This document shows positions 40,901 to 53,502 of a DNA stretch of 64,000 bases, piece after piece. How positions within the stretch are numbered: the stretch's first letter is position 1; the number at the start of each line of letters is the position of its first letter. The notes beneath the pieces are model-generated. The model made no database searches, had not been told where the DNA came from, and was given only the letters and a program-made list of their open reading frames with translations. A program made the position numbers and the translations under genes. The stretch is from CATQHW01 sp965243545 (GTDB lineage: Bacteria > Spirochaetota > Spirochaetia > SZUA-6 > Bin103): assembly GCA_965243545.1 (NCBI GenBank), contig OZ251573.1:3844001-3908000 (forward strand). The letters are read 5' to 3'.

Positions 40901-42065
40901 GCGCCAGCCTCCGCCGCATGTTGGCCTTGACCACGTAGTGGTCGATCAGTGGTGCGAACATGTTCATGAACAGTATGGCCAGCATGGCGCCTTCCGGGTA
41001 GGCCGGATTGACGGTCCGCACCAGAATCGACAGCACGCCGACCACCGCCCCGTAGACCCACTTGCCGAAGTTGGTGGCGGCGGCCGACACCGGGTCGGTC
41101 GCCATGTAGACCAGCCCGAACGCAAAGCCGCCCATCACCAGGTGGTAGTGCGGCGGCAGCGCCGCAAAGCTGGCCGGGCTCGGCGCCACCAGGTTGAGCA
41201 GCAGCGCCATGGCCACGCCGCCGAGCAGCATGGAGAGCATGACCCGCCAACTGCCGACGCCGGTGGCGACCAGCAGCAGCGCGCCGAGCAGGATGGCGAG
41301 GGTGGAGGTCTCGCCCACGCTGCCGGGGATCGAGCCGACGAACATGCTCCACCACGTGAACCCGGCGGCGGTGAGCTCGGTCACCACGCCGGCCGTCTCC
41401 TGCGCGCCTTCGGCGATCACCGCCAGCGGCGTCGCCGCGGTGTAGCCGTCGGCCGCCACGACCCACACCATGTCGCCGGAGATCTGGACCGGATAGGCAA
41501 AGAACAGGAACGCCCGTATCACCAGCGCCGGATTGAAGATGTTCATGCCGGTGCCGCCGAATATCTCCTTGCCGATGACGACGCCGAAGGAGGTGGCGAT
41601 GGCCAGCTGCCAGAGCGGGATGGTCGGCGGCACGATCAGCGGCACCAGCAGGCCGGTGACCAGGAACCCCTCGCTCACCTCGTGCTTGCGCACGATCGCG
41701 AAGATCATTTCCCACACGCCGCCCACCACGTAGGTGACCGCCAGGATCGGCAGCAGCCTGAGCAGGCCGATGCCGAACGCGCGCCCCACCGCGATCGACC
41801 CCGGATCGCCGCCGAGCGCCACCAGGTTCTGATAGCCGACGTTGTACATGCCGTACAGCAGCGGCGGGATCAGGGCGATGATGACGGTGAACATCATGCG
41901 CCGCACGTCGATGCCGTCGCGGACGTGCACGCCGCCCTGCGTGCGCGTCGGCAGGGAGAAGTTCATCGACTTCATCATGTCGAACGCGTAGTAGAGACGG
42001 TGCAGCTTGCCGCCTTCCTCGAAGTGCGGCTCCACCTTCTCGATCAGTTTGTCGAACACGCTCAC
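40887..42065 (-). CDS. nqrB: Na+-NQR subunit B
   Basis: A 392-residue membrane subunit with about ten helices that binds riboflavin and a covalent FMN. The FMN motif reads DGYTAAT (206-212) where DGxSGAT is usual; Thr212 is kept but Ser-Gly are Thr-Ala. Other family markers are GKEIFGGTGMNIFNPAL, GFAFGLVYMATDPVSA and NPAYPEGAMLAILFMN. It starts 13 bases after nqrA. Confidence 0.95.
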   Translation of the reverse strand: MSVFDKLIEKVEPHFEEGGKLHRLYYAFDMMKSMNFSLPTRTQGGVHVRDGIDVRRMMFTVIIALIPPLLYGMYNVGYQNLVALGGDPGSIAVGRAFGIGLLRLLPILAVTYVVGGVWEMIFAIVRKHEVSEGFLVTGLLVPLIVPPTIPLWQLAIATSFGVVIGKEIFGGTGMNIFNPALVIRAFLFFAYPVQISGDMVWVVAADGYTAATPLAVIAEGAQETAGVVTELTAAGFTWWSMFVGSIPGSVGETSTLAILLGALLLVATGVGSWRVMLSMLLGGVAMALLLNLVAPSPASFAALPPHYHLVMGGFAFGLVYMATDPVSAAATNFGKWVYGAVVGVLSILVRTVNPAYPEGAMLAILFMNMFAPLIDHYVVKANMRRRLARAAQ

Positions 42066-42078
42066 CGTCCCCTCGCCG

Positions 42079-43431
42079 TCACGCTTCGCGCCGAATCAGG
42101 TCCAGCCCGCGCCGCAGAATCTCCTGCCAGCGGATCTTCGACGGACAGATGTACTCGCACAGCGCTACGTCCTCTTCGGCCAGCTCATAGATGCCGAGCC
42201 CCTCCATCTCCGGGATGTCTTCGGCCAGGATGCTCTTCATCAGGAACTCCGGGTACACGTCGATCGGCAGCACGTCCCGATAGATGCCGGTGGCTATGAA
42301 GGCGCGCTCGCCGCCGTGCAGCTCGGTGGTGGCGGTGAAGCCATCGCGGCGGGCGAGCGCCGGCAGCCAGGTCGACGGAAAGGTGCGCGAGCGGCTGGCG
42401 GTGCCCGGACGGGGCATGGCCCAGCCGAGCAGCTTGTGGCCGTGGTGCTCCGGCAGCACGGTTACGGAGGTGTCCATGAAGCTCACGAACCCGTCCGCGC
42501 CGACCGCGCGGCCGGTGAGCGGGTTGCCGGAGACGTAGCGCGCTTCGTGGTCGGCGCGTCCGCCGGTGACCGTCTCTACCGGGGCGCCGAGCACGGTGCG
42601 CACGTGCGTGCGCCGGGGCGCGGAGGTGCCGGTGGAGGCGACCACGACGTCCGGCGCCAACCGTCCCGTCTCGAACAGGCGGCCGATCAGGATGACCCCC
42701 TGCAGCGGGCAGACCCACACCGCGTCGGCGCGGTTGGCTATCGGGGCGACGTGGTGGACGTGGACGCCCGCGTTGCCGGCCGGATGCGGACCGCGGAACT
42801 GGTGATGGACCAGGCCCTCGACGTTCTCTACCTCGGGCAGCTGCAGCCGGCCGTCGGTGCAGAGGTGGACGCTCCCGCCGGTGAGCCGGGACAGCGCCTG
42901 CAGCCCGGTCCGAAAGGCGTCCTCCGACCCGCGTAGCAGGACCGCGCAATCGGCGGCCAGCGGCGCCGTGTCGATGGCCGGCACGAAGACGTCGCGCGGC
43001 GTCACCGCCGGATCCGGGGCGACCGCAAGCGGCCGCTGCGTGAGCGCGGCCAGCAGGCCGCTCCGCTTGAGCACTGCCAGCACGCCGCCGCGGTCGGCGC
43101 CGGCCAGGTCCGGCGGGTCGAACGCCGCGGCGTCCTGCCGGCCGTCCGGCTCCACCACCACCTTCCGGATGGCGCGCCGCGCGCCCCGTTCGACCGCCGC
43201 CACCGTGCCGGAGACCGGCGAGGTGAACAGGAAGTCCTGGTGCTCCTTGTCGTGGAACAGGGGCGATCCGACCTTGACCGCATCGCCCGGTTGCACGTCG
43301 GGACGGGCTATGACGCCGCGAAAGTCGGGCGGCTGGATGGCGACGGCCGGCGGCAGCGGCGCGTCGACGACCGCGTCGTCAGGCCGGCCGGCCAAGCGTA
43401 TGTCGTGTCCGCGTTTGAGGATTCGGTTCAC
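42079..43431 (-). CDS. nqrA: Na+-NQR subunit A
   Basis: A 450-residue cytoplasmic subunit, first gene of the operon. The N-terminus (RGHDIRLAGRPDDAV) and RGVIARPDVQPGDAVKVGSPLFHDK, a lipoyl/RnfC-like barrel, fit NqrA. C-terminal parts include SFMDTSVTVLPEHHGHKLLGW and LAEEDVALCEYICPSKIRW. The promoter lies about 110 bases upstream. The complete set A-F is present, so a functional sodium pump coupled to respiration is expected. Confidence 0.95.
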   Translation of the reverse strand: MNRILKRGHDIRLAGRPDDAVVDAPLPPAVAIQPPDFRGVIARPDVQPGDAVKVGSPLFHDKEHQDFLFTSPVSGTVAAVERGARRAIRKVVVEPDGRQDAAAFDPPDLAGADRGGVLAVLKRSGLLAALTQRPLAVAPDPAVTPRDVFVPAIDTAPLAADCAVLLRGSEDAFRTGLQALSRLTGGSVHLCTDGRLQLPEVENVEGLVHHQFRGPHPAGNAGVHVHHVAPIANRADAVWVCPLQGVILIGRLFETGRLAPDVVVASTGTSAPRRTHVRTVLGAPVETVTGGRADHEARYVSGNPLTGRAVGADGFVSFMDTSVTVLPEHHGHKLLGWAMPRPGTASRSRTFPSTWLPALARRDGFTATTELHGGERAFIATGIYRDVLPIDVYPEFLMKSILAEDIPEMEGLGIYELAEEDVALCEYICPSKIRWQEILRRGLDLIRREA

Positions 43432-43543
43432 CGGAGCAAATATCGTCTACGGGCGTGGCGGCCGCCGCGGCCACAGGCCGGCTGCGCGCCGTCCTGTGGC
43501 TGCTGTCGTGGTGCGGGGATGCAACGCCGTAGACGCCGCGCGG

Positions 43544-43572
43544 ACAATACGCGGCCGGCGGCCGGTTGTCAA
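43544..43572 (-). promoter_or_regulatory. Promoter of the nqr operon
   Basis: Minus strand TTGACA (43572-43567), 17 bases, TATTGT (43549-43544), leaving a leader of roughly 105 bases before ATG 43431. Confidence 0.65.
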
Positions 43573-43626
43573 CCGGTCCGCGGCCCCCGCTTGACCGGTA
43601 TGCCTGCCCCGTCCCGCCGGCCGGTT

Positions 43627-43656
43627 TTGACGGCGCGGCCGGCCCGTCCGTAGATT
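43627..43656 (+). promoter_or_regulatory. clpB: Promoter of clpB
   Basis: TTGACG (43627-43632), 18 bases, TAGATT (43651-43656), 12 bases before ATG 43669, so the leader is only about 6 bases. No CIRCE inverted repeat is seen. Confidence 0.5.
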
Positions 43657-43668
43657 TTCGGCACGGCC

Positions 43669-46261
<2,593 letters not shown>

Positions 46262-46290
<29 letters not shown>

Positions 46291-46900
46291 GCGCGCCGAC
46301 GCCGCGGTAGCCGAGCAGCAGCGCGCCGATCACGGCGTAGATCAGGAACTGCAGGGACGCCTGCTTGAGCTGCAGGGCGTAGTGGACGACCCCGGCGGTG
46401 ATCGCCAGGTAGGCCAGGCGGTGCAGCACCGTCCAGTTCTTGCCGAGCCTGCGGATCCAGCCGGTGGTGGAGGTGACCGCCAGCGGCGTCATGGCGGCGA
46501 AGGCGGTGAGGCCGACGATGATGTACCCGGCGCCGACCACGTCCAGGATGATCAGGTCGAACGCCAGCCCGAAGTCGAGCACCACGTACACCAGCACGTG
46601 CAGGGTGGCGTAGGTGAACGCCAGCAGCCCGAGCGGCCGCCGGTAGGTGGCGAGCCAGTTCCAGCCGGTGATGCCGCGCAACGGCGTCACCGCCAGCGAC
46701 GCCAGCAGGAAGCGGATCGCCCAGTTGCCGCTGCGCAGGATCACCTCCTCCACCACGAAGGCGCTGGTCTCGAACGAGCCGCGGCGCCAGCCCTGCGCCA
46801 GATTGACCAGCGGCAGCAGCGCCGCCGCGTACAGCATCGGCTTGACCAGACGGGCGCGCTCGGCCGGCCGCGCGCCCCAGAACTGCCGGAGCGGATTCAC
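46262..46900 (-). CDS. msrQ: Heme-containing membrane subunit MsrQ
   Basis: A 212-residue membrane protein with about six helices of the ferric-reductase-like fold. TYATLHVLVYVVLD and LHRLAYLAITAGVVHY hold the His residues expected to ligate b-type heme. It passes electrons from the respiratory chain to MsrP for repair of oxidised methionine in extracytoplasmic proteins. It is the last gene of the molybdenum-cofactor operon, 9 bases after msrP. Confidence 0.92.
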
Positions 46901-46909
46901 GTCACACCG

Positions 46910-47875
46910 TCAGTAGTTGCGGCGCAGGTCCAGGTCCTCGTACAGGTGGGCGACGTACTCCCCGTAGCCGTTGAACAGCTCGGTGCGGCGGCGCCGGTTC
47001 TCGCCGATGCGGGTTTCGGTCGCCTGGCTGTACGGCACGGGGTTCACGCGGGGGTTCACGTTGGAGTACCAGCCGTACCAGCGGGGGTTGGCCTCGTTCC
47101 AGGTCGCCTTGGGCTGATCTTCGGTCAGCTCGATCTTGACGATCGACTTGATGCTCTTGAAGCCGTACTTCCACGGCGTCAGCAGGCGGAGCGGCGCCCC
47201 GTTCTGATTGGTCACCTCCTGCCCGTACATGCCGGCCGCCAGCAGCGTCAGCTCGTTCATCGCCTCATCCATGCGGAGCGCCTCCTCATACGGCCATGGC
47301 AGGTAGGCGTTGCTCCGGTGGGCGGGGAACTGCTCCTTGGAGTAGAGCGTTTCGAAGTGGACGAAGTTCGCCTTGGAGGTCGGCTCGGCGGCCTTGAGCA
47401 GGTCCGCGAGCGGGAAGCCGACCCAGGGGATCACCATCGACCACCCCTCCACGCAACGCAGCCGGTAGATGCGCTCCTCCAGCGAAAAGCGCCCGATCAG
47501 GTCGTCGACGTCCAGCGTGAGCGGCGCGCCGACCTGCCCCGACACGGACACCGTCCAGGGGCGCGCTTGGAAGTCGCCGGAGTTCTGCGCCGGCTCCCAC
47601 TTCTGCTTGCCGAACTCCCAGAAGTTGTTGTAGGTGGTCGCCTGCTCGAATTCCGTCTGGTCCTCGTCGGTGCTGTACCGGCTCGGCGCCGCGTTGGCGA
47701 ACCGGGAGCGGTCCTGCGGCCACGACAGCGCCGGCGCGCCGAGCAGCAGGGCGGCCCCGGCCGCGGCGCCGCCGGCGGTCGCCAGGAACTGGCGCCGGTT
47801 GAGGTAGACGTCGCGGTCGGTGATCTCCGACGGCGCGATTGCGGCGTTGAGCCGGCTAGCGAGCGTTCGCTTCAT
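46910..47875 (-). CDS. msrP: Periplasmic methionine-sulfoxide reductase, molybdoenzyme MsrP
   Basis: A 321-residue enzyme of the sulfite-oxidase family. A Tat signal (LNRRQFLATAGG then an Ala-rich core) exports the folded, cofactor-loaded protein. The Mo-ligand Cys is in YRLRCVEGWSMVIPWVGFPL. ISKFTF-like parts and the terminal NGYGEYVAHLYEDLDLRRNY fit MsrP. The start has a strong GGAGGAGG and overlaps the 3' end of moaE by 20 bases. It is the only molybdoenzyme visible in the window, directly behind the genes that make its cofactor. Confidence 0.93.
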   Translation of the reverse strand: MKRTLASRLNAAIAPSEITDRDVYLNRRQFLATAGGAAAGAALLLGAPALSWPQDRSRFANAAPSRYSTDEDQTEFEQATTYNNFWEFGKQKWEPAQNSGDFQARPWTVSVSGQVGAPLTLDVDDLIGRFSLEERIYRLRCVEGWSMVIPWVGFPLADLLKAAEPTSKANFVHFETLYSKEQFPAHRSNAYLPWPYEEALRMDEAMNELTLLAAGMYGQEVTNQNGAPLRLLTPWKYGFKSIKSIVKIELTEDQPKATWNEANPRWYGWYSNVNPRVNPVPYSQATETRIGENRRRRTELFNGYGEYVAHLYEDLDLRRNY

Positions 47876-48350
47876 GGGTTTCCTCCTCCCCGTCGGTCGA
47901 ACAGTTTATCCATACGCTGGTCCCTTCCGTATACCGTTCCCGCTTCCAGATCGGCACGCGGTCCTTGACCTGGTCGATCACGTACCGGCAGGCGGCGAAC
48001 GCGGCGTCCCGGTGGGCGGCGCTCACGCCGACCCAGACCGCCAGGTCGCCTATGGTCAGCTCCCCGTGGCGGTGCACGCAACGCGCGCGCAGTATGTCGA
48101 AGCGGTCGCGCGCCTCGGCGATCACCCGCTCCCCTTCCCGGAGCGCCAGCTCGGGGTAGACGTGGTAGTCGAGCCCGGCCACCGCGCGGCCGCCGTCGTG
48201 ATTCCGCACCCATCCCTCGAACGCCGCGTAGCCGCCGGCGCGCGGGTCGGCCAGGCAACGCCGCTCCTGCGCCGGGTCGATCGGCCGGTCGCTGAGGGCG
48301 AACCCCTGCCCGGTCAGTGCGGCGGCCTCCATCGGCGGCGCGGTTGCCAT
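47856..48350 (-). CDS. moaE: Molybdopterin synthase large subunit
   Basis: A 164-residue subunit that, with MoaD, inserts two sulfurs into cyclic pyranopterin phosphate. Typical parts: GGYAAFEGWVRNHDGGRAVAGLDYHVYPELA (with conserved Arg), HRHGELTIGDLAVWVGVSAAHRDAAF, and the catalytic Lys pair in DQVKDRVPIWKRE. ATG 48350 shares its A with the moaD stop (TGATG). Confidence 0.93.
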   Translation of the reverse strand: MATAPPMEAAALTGQGFALSDRPIDPAQERRCLADPRAGGYAAFEGWVRNHDGGRAVAGLDYHVYPELALREGERVIAEARDRFDILRARCVHRHGELTIGDLAVWVGVSAAHRDAAFAACRYVIDQVKDRVPIWKRERYTEGTSVWINCSTDGEEETHEANAR

Positions 48351-48589
48351 CACCCGCCCGCCACGGGAGGGATGAAGACGATCAGGTCGCCGTCGCGCAA
48401 CGCGTGATCCCAGCCGACGAAGTCGCCGTTGCAGGCGACCCGCAGCCGGCCGGCGGGCAGGCTGAAGGAGAACCGCCCGCGCAGCTCCTCGTACAGCGCG
48501 GCGGCGGTAGCGGCGCCGGTACGCAGCAGCTCCCGGTCCCGGCCGCGCTCCTCCCGCAGGATGGCGAAGTAGCGGATGCGGACCGTCAC
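48350..48589 (-). CDS. moaD: Molybdopterin synthase sulfur carrier subunit
   Basis: A 79-residue ubiquitin-fold protein from GTG 48589 (VTVRIRYFAILREERG) ending in the required Gly-Gly (PPVAGG), the site of thiocarboxylate formation. A longer frame exists upstream but lacks fold similarity. An activating MoeB/ThiF-like enzyme is not in this window. Confidence 0.9.
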   Translation of the reverse strand: MTVRIRYFAILREERGRDRELLRTGAATAAALYEELRGRFSFSLPAGRLRVACNGDFVGWDHALRDGDLIVFIPPVAGG

Positions 48590-48656
48590 GGCCCGCTCCG
48601 CGCGTGCCGGCTCGACGGCCGGACCGGAGGCCGGTGCGCCGCGCGCGCGGCTCCGC

Positions 48657-49184
48657 TCAAGCGCCGTCGGCATGGTAGTCGCCGCTGGCGCCGCCGGACT
48701 TGGCGATCAGTCTCACGTCCTTTATGACGATGCCGCGGCCGATCGCCTTACACATGTCGTAGACGGTGAGCGCCGCCACGCTGGCGCCGGTGAGCGCTTC
48801 CATCTCCACCCCGGTCTTGTGGGTGACGGTGGTCCGGCACTCGATGGAGAGCTCGCCGGAGGCGGTCGCCGTTATGTCGATGGCGCAGTCCTCCAGACCG
48901 ATCGGGTGGCACAGCGGGATCAGCTCCGCGGTCCGCTTGGCGGCCATGATGCCGGCCAGGCGGGCGGTGTGGAACACCGATCCCTTGGCGGTGACGATGT
49001 CGCGCGCGGCGCCGGGGCCGGTTCCGGCGCCGGTGAGCCGCGCCTGCACGGCCGGCGGCAGGGAGATCAGCGCCCGCGCCGCGGCGGTGCGGGTGGTGGC
49101 GGCCTTGGCGGAGACGTCGACCATGCGCGGATCGCCGGCCGCGGTGAGGTGGGAGAAGCCGGCGGCCGGTTCAGCCGCCGACAC
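48657..49184 (-). CDS. moaC: Cyclic pyranopterin monophosphate synthase
   Basis: A 175-residue enzyme that turns the MoaA product into cPMP. It has MVDVSAKAATTRTAAA near the N-terminus, LIPLCHPIGLEDC, and VEMEALTGASVAALTVYDMCKAI with the catalytic Lys at the end (IVIKDVRLIAKSGG). GTG 49184 overlaps the moaA stop by 14 bases. Sixty-seven bases separate it from moaD. Confidence 0.92.
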   Translation of the reverse strand: MSAAEPAAGFSHLTAAGDPRMVDVSAKAATTRTAAARALISLPPAVQARLTGAGTGPGAARDIVTAKGSVFHTARLAGIMAAKRTAELIPLCHPIGLEDCAIDITATASGELSIECRTTVTHKTGVEMEALTGASVAALTVYDMCKAIGRGIVIKDVRLIAKSGGASGDYHADGA

Positions 49185-50280
49185 GGTGCATCTCCACCTT
49201 GGGCATCTCCACGTCCGGGAGCTCGGCTGCGGGCGCCTCGGCCGCAACGCCGGCGGCGTCGTCCGTCCGTCCGCCGCGGCGCTTGCCGTCCATGAACGCC
49301 TGCACGCGCTTGCGGTCTTCGGAGTACCGGTCGTCGCGCCGTTCCCACGTGTCGCGCACGGCGCGGGCGATCTGCGCGTCGTCGGCGCCGGCGCGCAGCA
49401 GCGGCAGCAGCGGGGCGCCCTGCCACGCGAACAGGCAGGTGTACAGCGTGCCGTCGACCGACAGCCGCGCGCGCGTGCAGTCGCCGCAGAACGGCTCCGA
49501 GACGCTGGAGATGAAGCCGATCTCGCCGGCGCCGTCGGCGTAGCGGTAGCGCCGCGCCACCTCGCCCGCGTAGGCCGGCCCCACCGGTTCGAGCGGATGG
49601 ACCGCATCGATCCGCTCCACGACGCGCCGCGACGGCACCACCTGATCGGCCGACCAGCCGTTGCGGTTGCCGACGTCCATGTATTCGATGAAGCGCACGG
49701 CGATGCCGGTGCCGCGGAACCGCTCGACCAGGTCGAGCACGCCGCCGTCGTTGACGCCGCGCAGCACCACGACGTTGATCTTGATCGGTGCAAGGCCGGC
49801 CGCCCGGGCGGCGTCGATGCCGCGCAGCACCGGCTCCAGCGGCTGGTCCAGGCCGTTGAGATGCTCAAACACGTGCGGGTCGAGCGAATCGAGGCTCACC
49901 GTCACCCGGTCGAGCCCGGCGGCGGCCAGCGCCGGCGCGTGCCGTTCGAGCAGGAAGCCGTTGGTGGTGAGCGCAACGTCGTCGACGCCGCGCGCGCGTA
50001 GCGGCGCCAGCGCGGCGATCAGGTCCGGCAGGCCGCGGCGCAGCAGCGGCTCGCCGCCGGTGATGCGCAGCTTGCGGACGCCGAGATCCGCGAACACGCC
50101 GGCCAGGCGGACGGTCTCCGCGTCGGTGAGCTGATCGGCGGCCGGCACGAACCGGTAGCCGTCGCCGAACTCCTCCTTCGGCATGCAGTACGGGCAGCGG
50201 AAGTTGCAGCGGTCGGTGACCGACACGCGCAGGTCGCGCAACGCGCGCCCGAACCGGTCGCCGCCCGGCTCACCCGGCAC
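49171..50280 (-). CDS. moaA: GTP 3',8-cyclase
   Basis: A 369-residue radical SAM enzyme starting molybdenum-cofactor synthesis from GTP. The N-terminal cluster is C25-NFR-C29-PY-C32, and a second C-terminal cluster is FCGDCTRARLSVDGTLYTC. GGEPLLR is the SAM-contact strand, and the protein ends in the conserved Gly-Gly (MHRVGG). GTG 50280 overlaps the moeA stop by 11 bases. Confidence 0.94.
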   Translation of the reverse strand: MPGEPGGDRFGRALRDLRVSVTDRCNFRCPYCMPKEEFGDGYRFVPAADQLTDAETVRLAGVFADLGVRKLRITGGEPLLRRGLPDLIAALAPLRARGVDDVALTTNGFLLERHAPALAAAGLDRVTVSLDSLDPHVFEHLNGLDQPLEPVLRGIDAARAAGLAPIKINVVVLRGVNDGGVLDLVERFRGTGIAVRFIEYMDVGNRNGWSADQVVPSRRVVERIDAVHPLEPVGPAYAGEVARRYRYADGAGEIGFISSVSEPFCGDCTRARLSVDGTLYTCLFAWQGAPLLPLLRAGADDAQIARAVRDTWERRDDRYSEDRKRVQAFMDGKRRGGRTDDAAGVAAEAPAAELPDVEMPKVEMHRVGG

Positions 50281-51487
50281 GGGCGCCCCAGCGGTAGAGC
50301 GGCGCGGCCAGCCCGGCGGCAAACCGGTCCGCCCCGGCGGCCAGCTCCACGAACCCGTCCGACGCCATGAGACTCAGGAAGTCCCCGGAGCTGCCGGTGG
50401 GGCGCGGCGCGGCGGCCAAGCGGCCGCCCGCGCCGTCGACGGCGACCGGCAGGTAATACGTGAGCGGCTGCGGGAAGCGCACCTCCTCGGTGAGCGCCGC
50501 GTGCTCCGGCGCGGGCGGCGCCGCCGCCATGAGCCGAAACAGGAACGGCAGCACGTAGCGCCGCAGACAGACCGCCACCGACACCGGATTGCCCGGCAGT
50601 CCGAAGGCGGCGCGCGGTTCGCCGCCGGCCGAACCGGTGCCGAACCAGAGCGGCTTGCCGGGCCGCTGGCGCAGGCGGTGGAACCGCTCCCGCAGGCCGG
50701 CGCCGGCCAGCACGTCCGGCATGTCGTCGGTCACCCCCATCGACACGGCGCCGGTGGTGATCAGCACGTCGTGATCGGCCACCAGCCGCCCGGCGCGGTC
50801 GCCGAGCAGACGCCGGTCATCCGGCAGGTGCTCGCTGCCGGCCGGCAGCCCGGCGCCGTGCAGCATCGCCTCTATCGCGTAGCGGTTGCTCTGCCGGATC
50901 TGGTGCGGTTCGACCGGCGCGTCGACCGCCACCACCTCATCCCCGGTGGTGAGCACGGCGATGCGCGGCAGCCGCGACACGCTGACCTGCGCGGCGCCGA
51001 TGGAGGCGATCACCGCCGCCTCCCGCTCGCCGATGCGGACGCCGGCCGGCAGCACCGCGTCCCCGGCGCGGCCGTCGCTGGCGGCGCGGTGCACGTTGAG
51101 CCACGGCGCGGCCGCAACGCCATCGGCGACCCGGGCGGCGCCGCCGGCGAAGGTGACGTCTTCGGAGCGGATCACCGCGTCGGCGCCGCGCGGCAGCACC
51201 GCGCCGGTCATGACGCGCACGCAGCCGCCGCCGGAATCGAGGCTCACGGCCGGCCGGCCGGCGACCGCCTGCCCCGTGACCGCGAACCGGCGGCGGCCGG
51301 CGGCCAGCGCTGCCGAACGCACCGCTACGCCGTCCATGGTGGCGCGGTCATACGGCGGCAGATCGCGGTCGGCGCGGAGTTCCGACCGCAGGATGCGGCC
51401 GTACGCGGCGCGCAACGGGGCCGTTTCCGCCGGCAACGTCCACGCCTCGCCGCTCAGGATGCGGTCCGCCTCCTCCACGGAAATCAT
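50270..51487 (-). CDS. moeA: Molybdopterin molybdenumtransferase
   Basis: A 405-residue enzyme inserting molybdate into adenylylated molybdopterin. Family features are LPPYDRATMDGVAVRS, VRVMTGAVLPRGADAVI, the MPT-binding domain TTGDEVV with VLITTGAVSMG and the Asp-rich DDMPDV, and GLPGNPVSVAVC. It is first in the operon. A separate MogA/MoaB adenylyltransferase is not present here. Confidence 0.94.
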   Translation of the reverse strand: MISVEEADRILSGEAWTLPAETAPLRAAYGRILRSELRADRDLPPYDRATMDGVAVRSAALAAGRRRFAVTGQAVAGRPAVSLDSGGGCVRVMTGAVLPRGADAVIRSEDVTFAGGAARVADGVAAAPWLNVHRAASDGRAGDAVLPAGVRIGEREAAVIASIGAAQVSVSRLPRIAVLTTGDEVVAVDAPVEPHQIRQSNRYAIEAMLHGAGLPAGSEHLPDDRRLLGDRAGRLVADHDVLITTGAVSMGVTDDMPDVLAGAGLRERFHRLRQRPGKPLWFGTGSAGGEPRAAFGLPGNPVSVAVCLRRYVLPFLFRLMAAAPPAPEHAALTEEVRFPQPLTYYLPVAVDGAGGRLAAAPRPTGSSGDFLSLMASDGFVELAAGADRFAAGLAAPLYRWGARAG

Positions 51488-51599
51488 TTGAGGTCGTCAG
51501 ACAGTAGTAGCGGGCGGCAACGCGGTCAAACCGAGCGGCCCGCCCGCATCGGCGGGCCCGCGTTGACCGGTTCCCGCCGATACGGCATGGTTGCGCGCG

Positions 51600-52544
<945 letters not shown>

Positions 52545-52569
52545 ACCCTCGCCGCAGAGAACCCGCCCC

Positions 52570-53433
52570 ATGCCCGACACCCCTGCCGGCGCCGCCCCCG
52601 CCGCCAACACGCCGCGCCGCAGCCGCGCCGAGGCGACCAACAAGGCGTACGAGAGCCTGGCGTTCCTGCGCAGCCGGGACGCGCGCACCGTGCGCATCCT
52701 CTCCGAATACCTGGAGCCGCAAGCGCGCCTGCGCCGCCGCCGCATCCGTAGCGCCATCGTGTTCTTCGGCTCGGCGCGGACGCTCCCCCTGACGGAGGCG
52801 GAGGAACGCTACGGCGCCGCCGCCTCCGGCCGGTCCGGCGTCTCCAACGCGGAGATGCGGTACGCCCAGCGTCAGATCCGCTTGGCCGCCTATTACGAAG
52901 ACGCCCGCGCGCTGGCCGCCCGGCTCACCGCCTGGGCCAAGGAGTCGGGCGCCGAAGGCGAGCTGGTGGTCTGCTCCGGGGGCGGTCCGGGCATGATGGA
53001 AGCCGCCAACCGCGGCGCGGCCGAAGCCGGCGGCCAGAACATCGGCCTGGCCATCAGCCTGCCGCACGAAGCGGAGCCGAACCGCTACGTCACGCCCGGA
53101 TTGGACATGGAGTTCCACTACTTCTTCATGCGCAAGTTCTGGTTCATGTATCTGGCGCGGGCGCTGGTGGCGTTCCCGGGCGGCTACGGCACCATGGACG
53201 AGCTGTTCGAGGTGCTGACCCTGCTGCAGACCCGCAAGGTGCAGCGGCCGGTGCAGGTGATCGTCTACGGGCGCGAGTACTGGGATGACGTGGTCGATTT
53301 CGGCAAGCTGGTGGAGTGGGGGGCGATCACCCCCGCCGACCTGGAGCTGATCCACATGGTCGACGACGTCGAGGAGGCGTTCGCGCTCCTCACGCGCTCC
53401 ATCACGGCGCCCCGGGGCCGCAAACGGGGCTGA
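52570..53433 (+). CDS. LOG-family protein (lysine-decarboxylase-like nucleotide phosphoribohydrolase)
   Basis: A 287-residue Rossmann-type protein with the LOG signature PGGYGTMDELFE and a GGGPGMMEAANRGA phosphate-binding loop. LOG enzymes cleave cytokinin-type or purine nucleotide monophosphates to base and ribose phosphate. The N-terminal 80 residues are basic and helical, longer than minimal LOG proteins. It follows moxR by 25 bases and may share its transcript. Confidence 0.85.
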   Translation: MPDTPAGAAPAANTPRRSRAEATNKAYESLAFLRSRDARTVRILSEYLEPQARLRRRRIRSAIVFFGSARTLPLTEAEERYGAAASGRSGVSNAEMRYAQRQIRLAAYYEDARALAARLTAWAKESGAEGELVVCSGGGPGMMEAANRGAAEAGGQNIGLAISLPHEAEPNRYVTPGLDMEFHYFFMRKFWFMYLARALVAFPGGYGTMDELFEVLTLLQTRKVQRPVQVIVYGREYWDDVVDFGKLVEWGAITPADLELIHMVDDVEEAFALLTRSITAPRGRKRG

Positions 53434-53461
53434 CGGATCGGCGCCGGCCGGCCGCCGCGCG

Positions 53462-53490
53462 TTGACCCCTGACCGCCTGCGCCATAGCTT
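53462..53490 (+). promoter_or_regulatory. ribA: Promoter of ribA
   Basis: TTGACC (53462-53467), 17 bases, TAGCTT (53485-53490), 12 bases before ATG 53503, again leaving nearly no leader. No FMN riboswitch is seen. Confidence 0.5.
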
Positions 53491-53502
53491 GTCCTGCATC
53501 CG

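Noticed and set aside
43432..43668. CIRCE or sigma-32-like heat-shock element before clpB
   Set aside because: No CIRCE inverted repeat is present and the visible boxes fit an ordinary sigma-70 promoter.
53434..53502. FMN riboswitch before ribA
   Set aside because: The leader between promoter and start codon is only a few bases, with no room for the aptamer.
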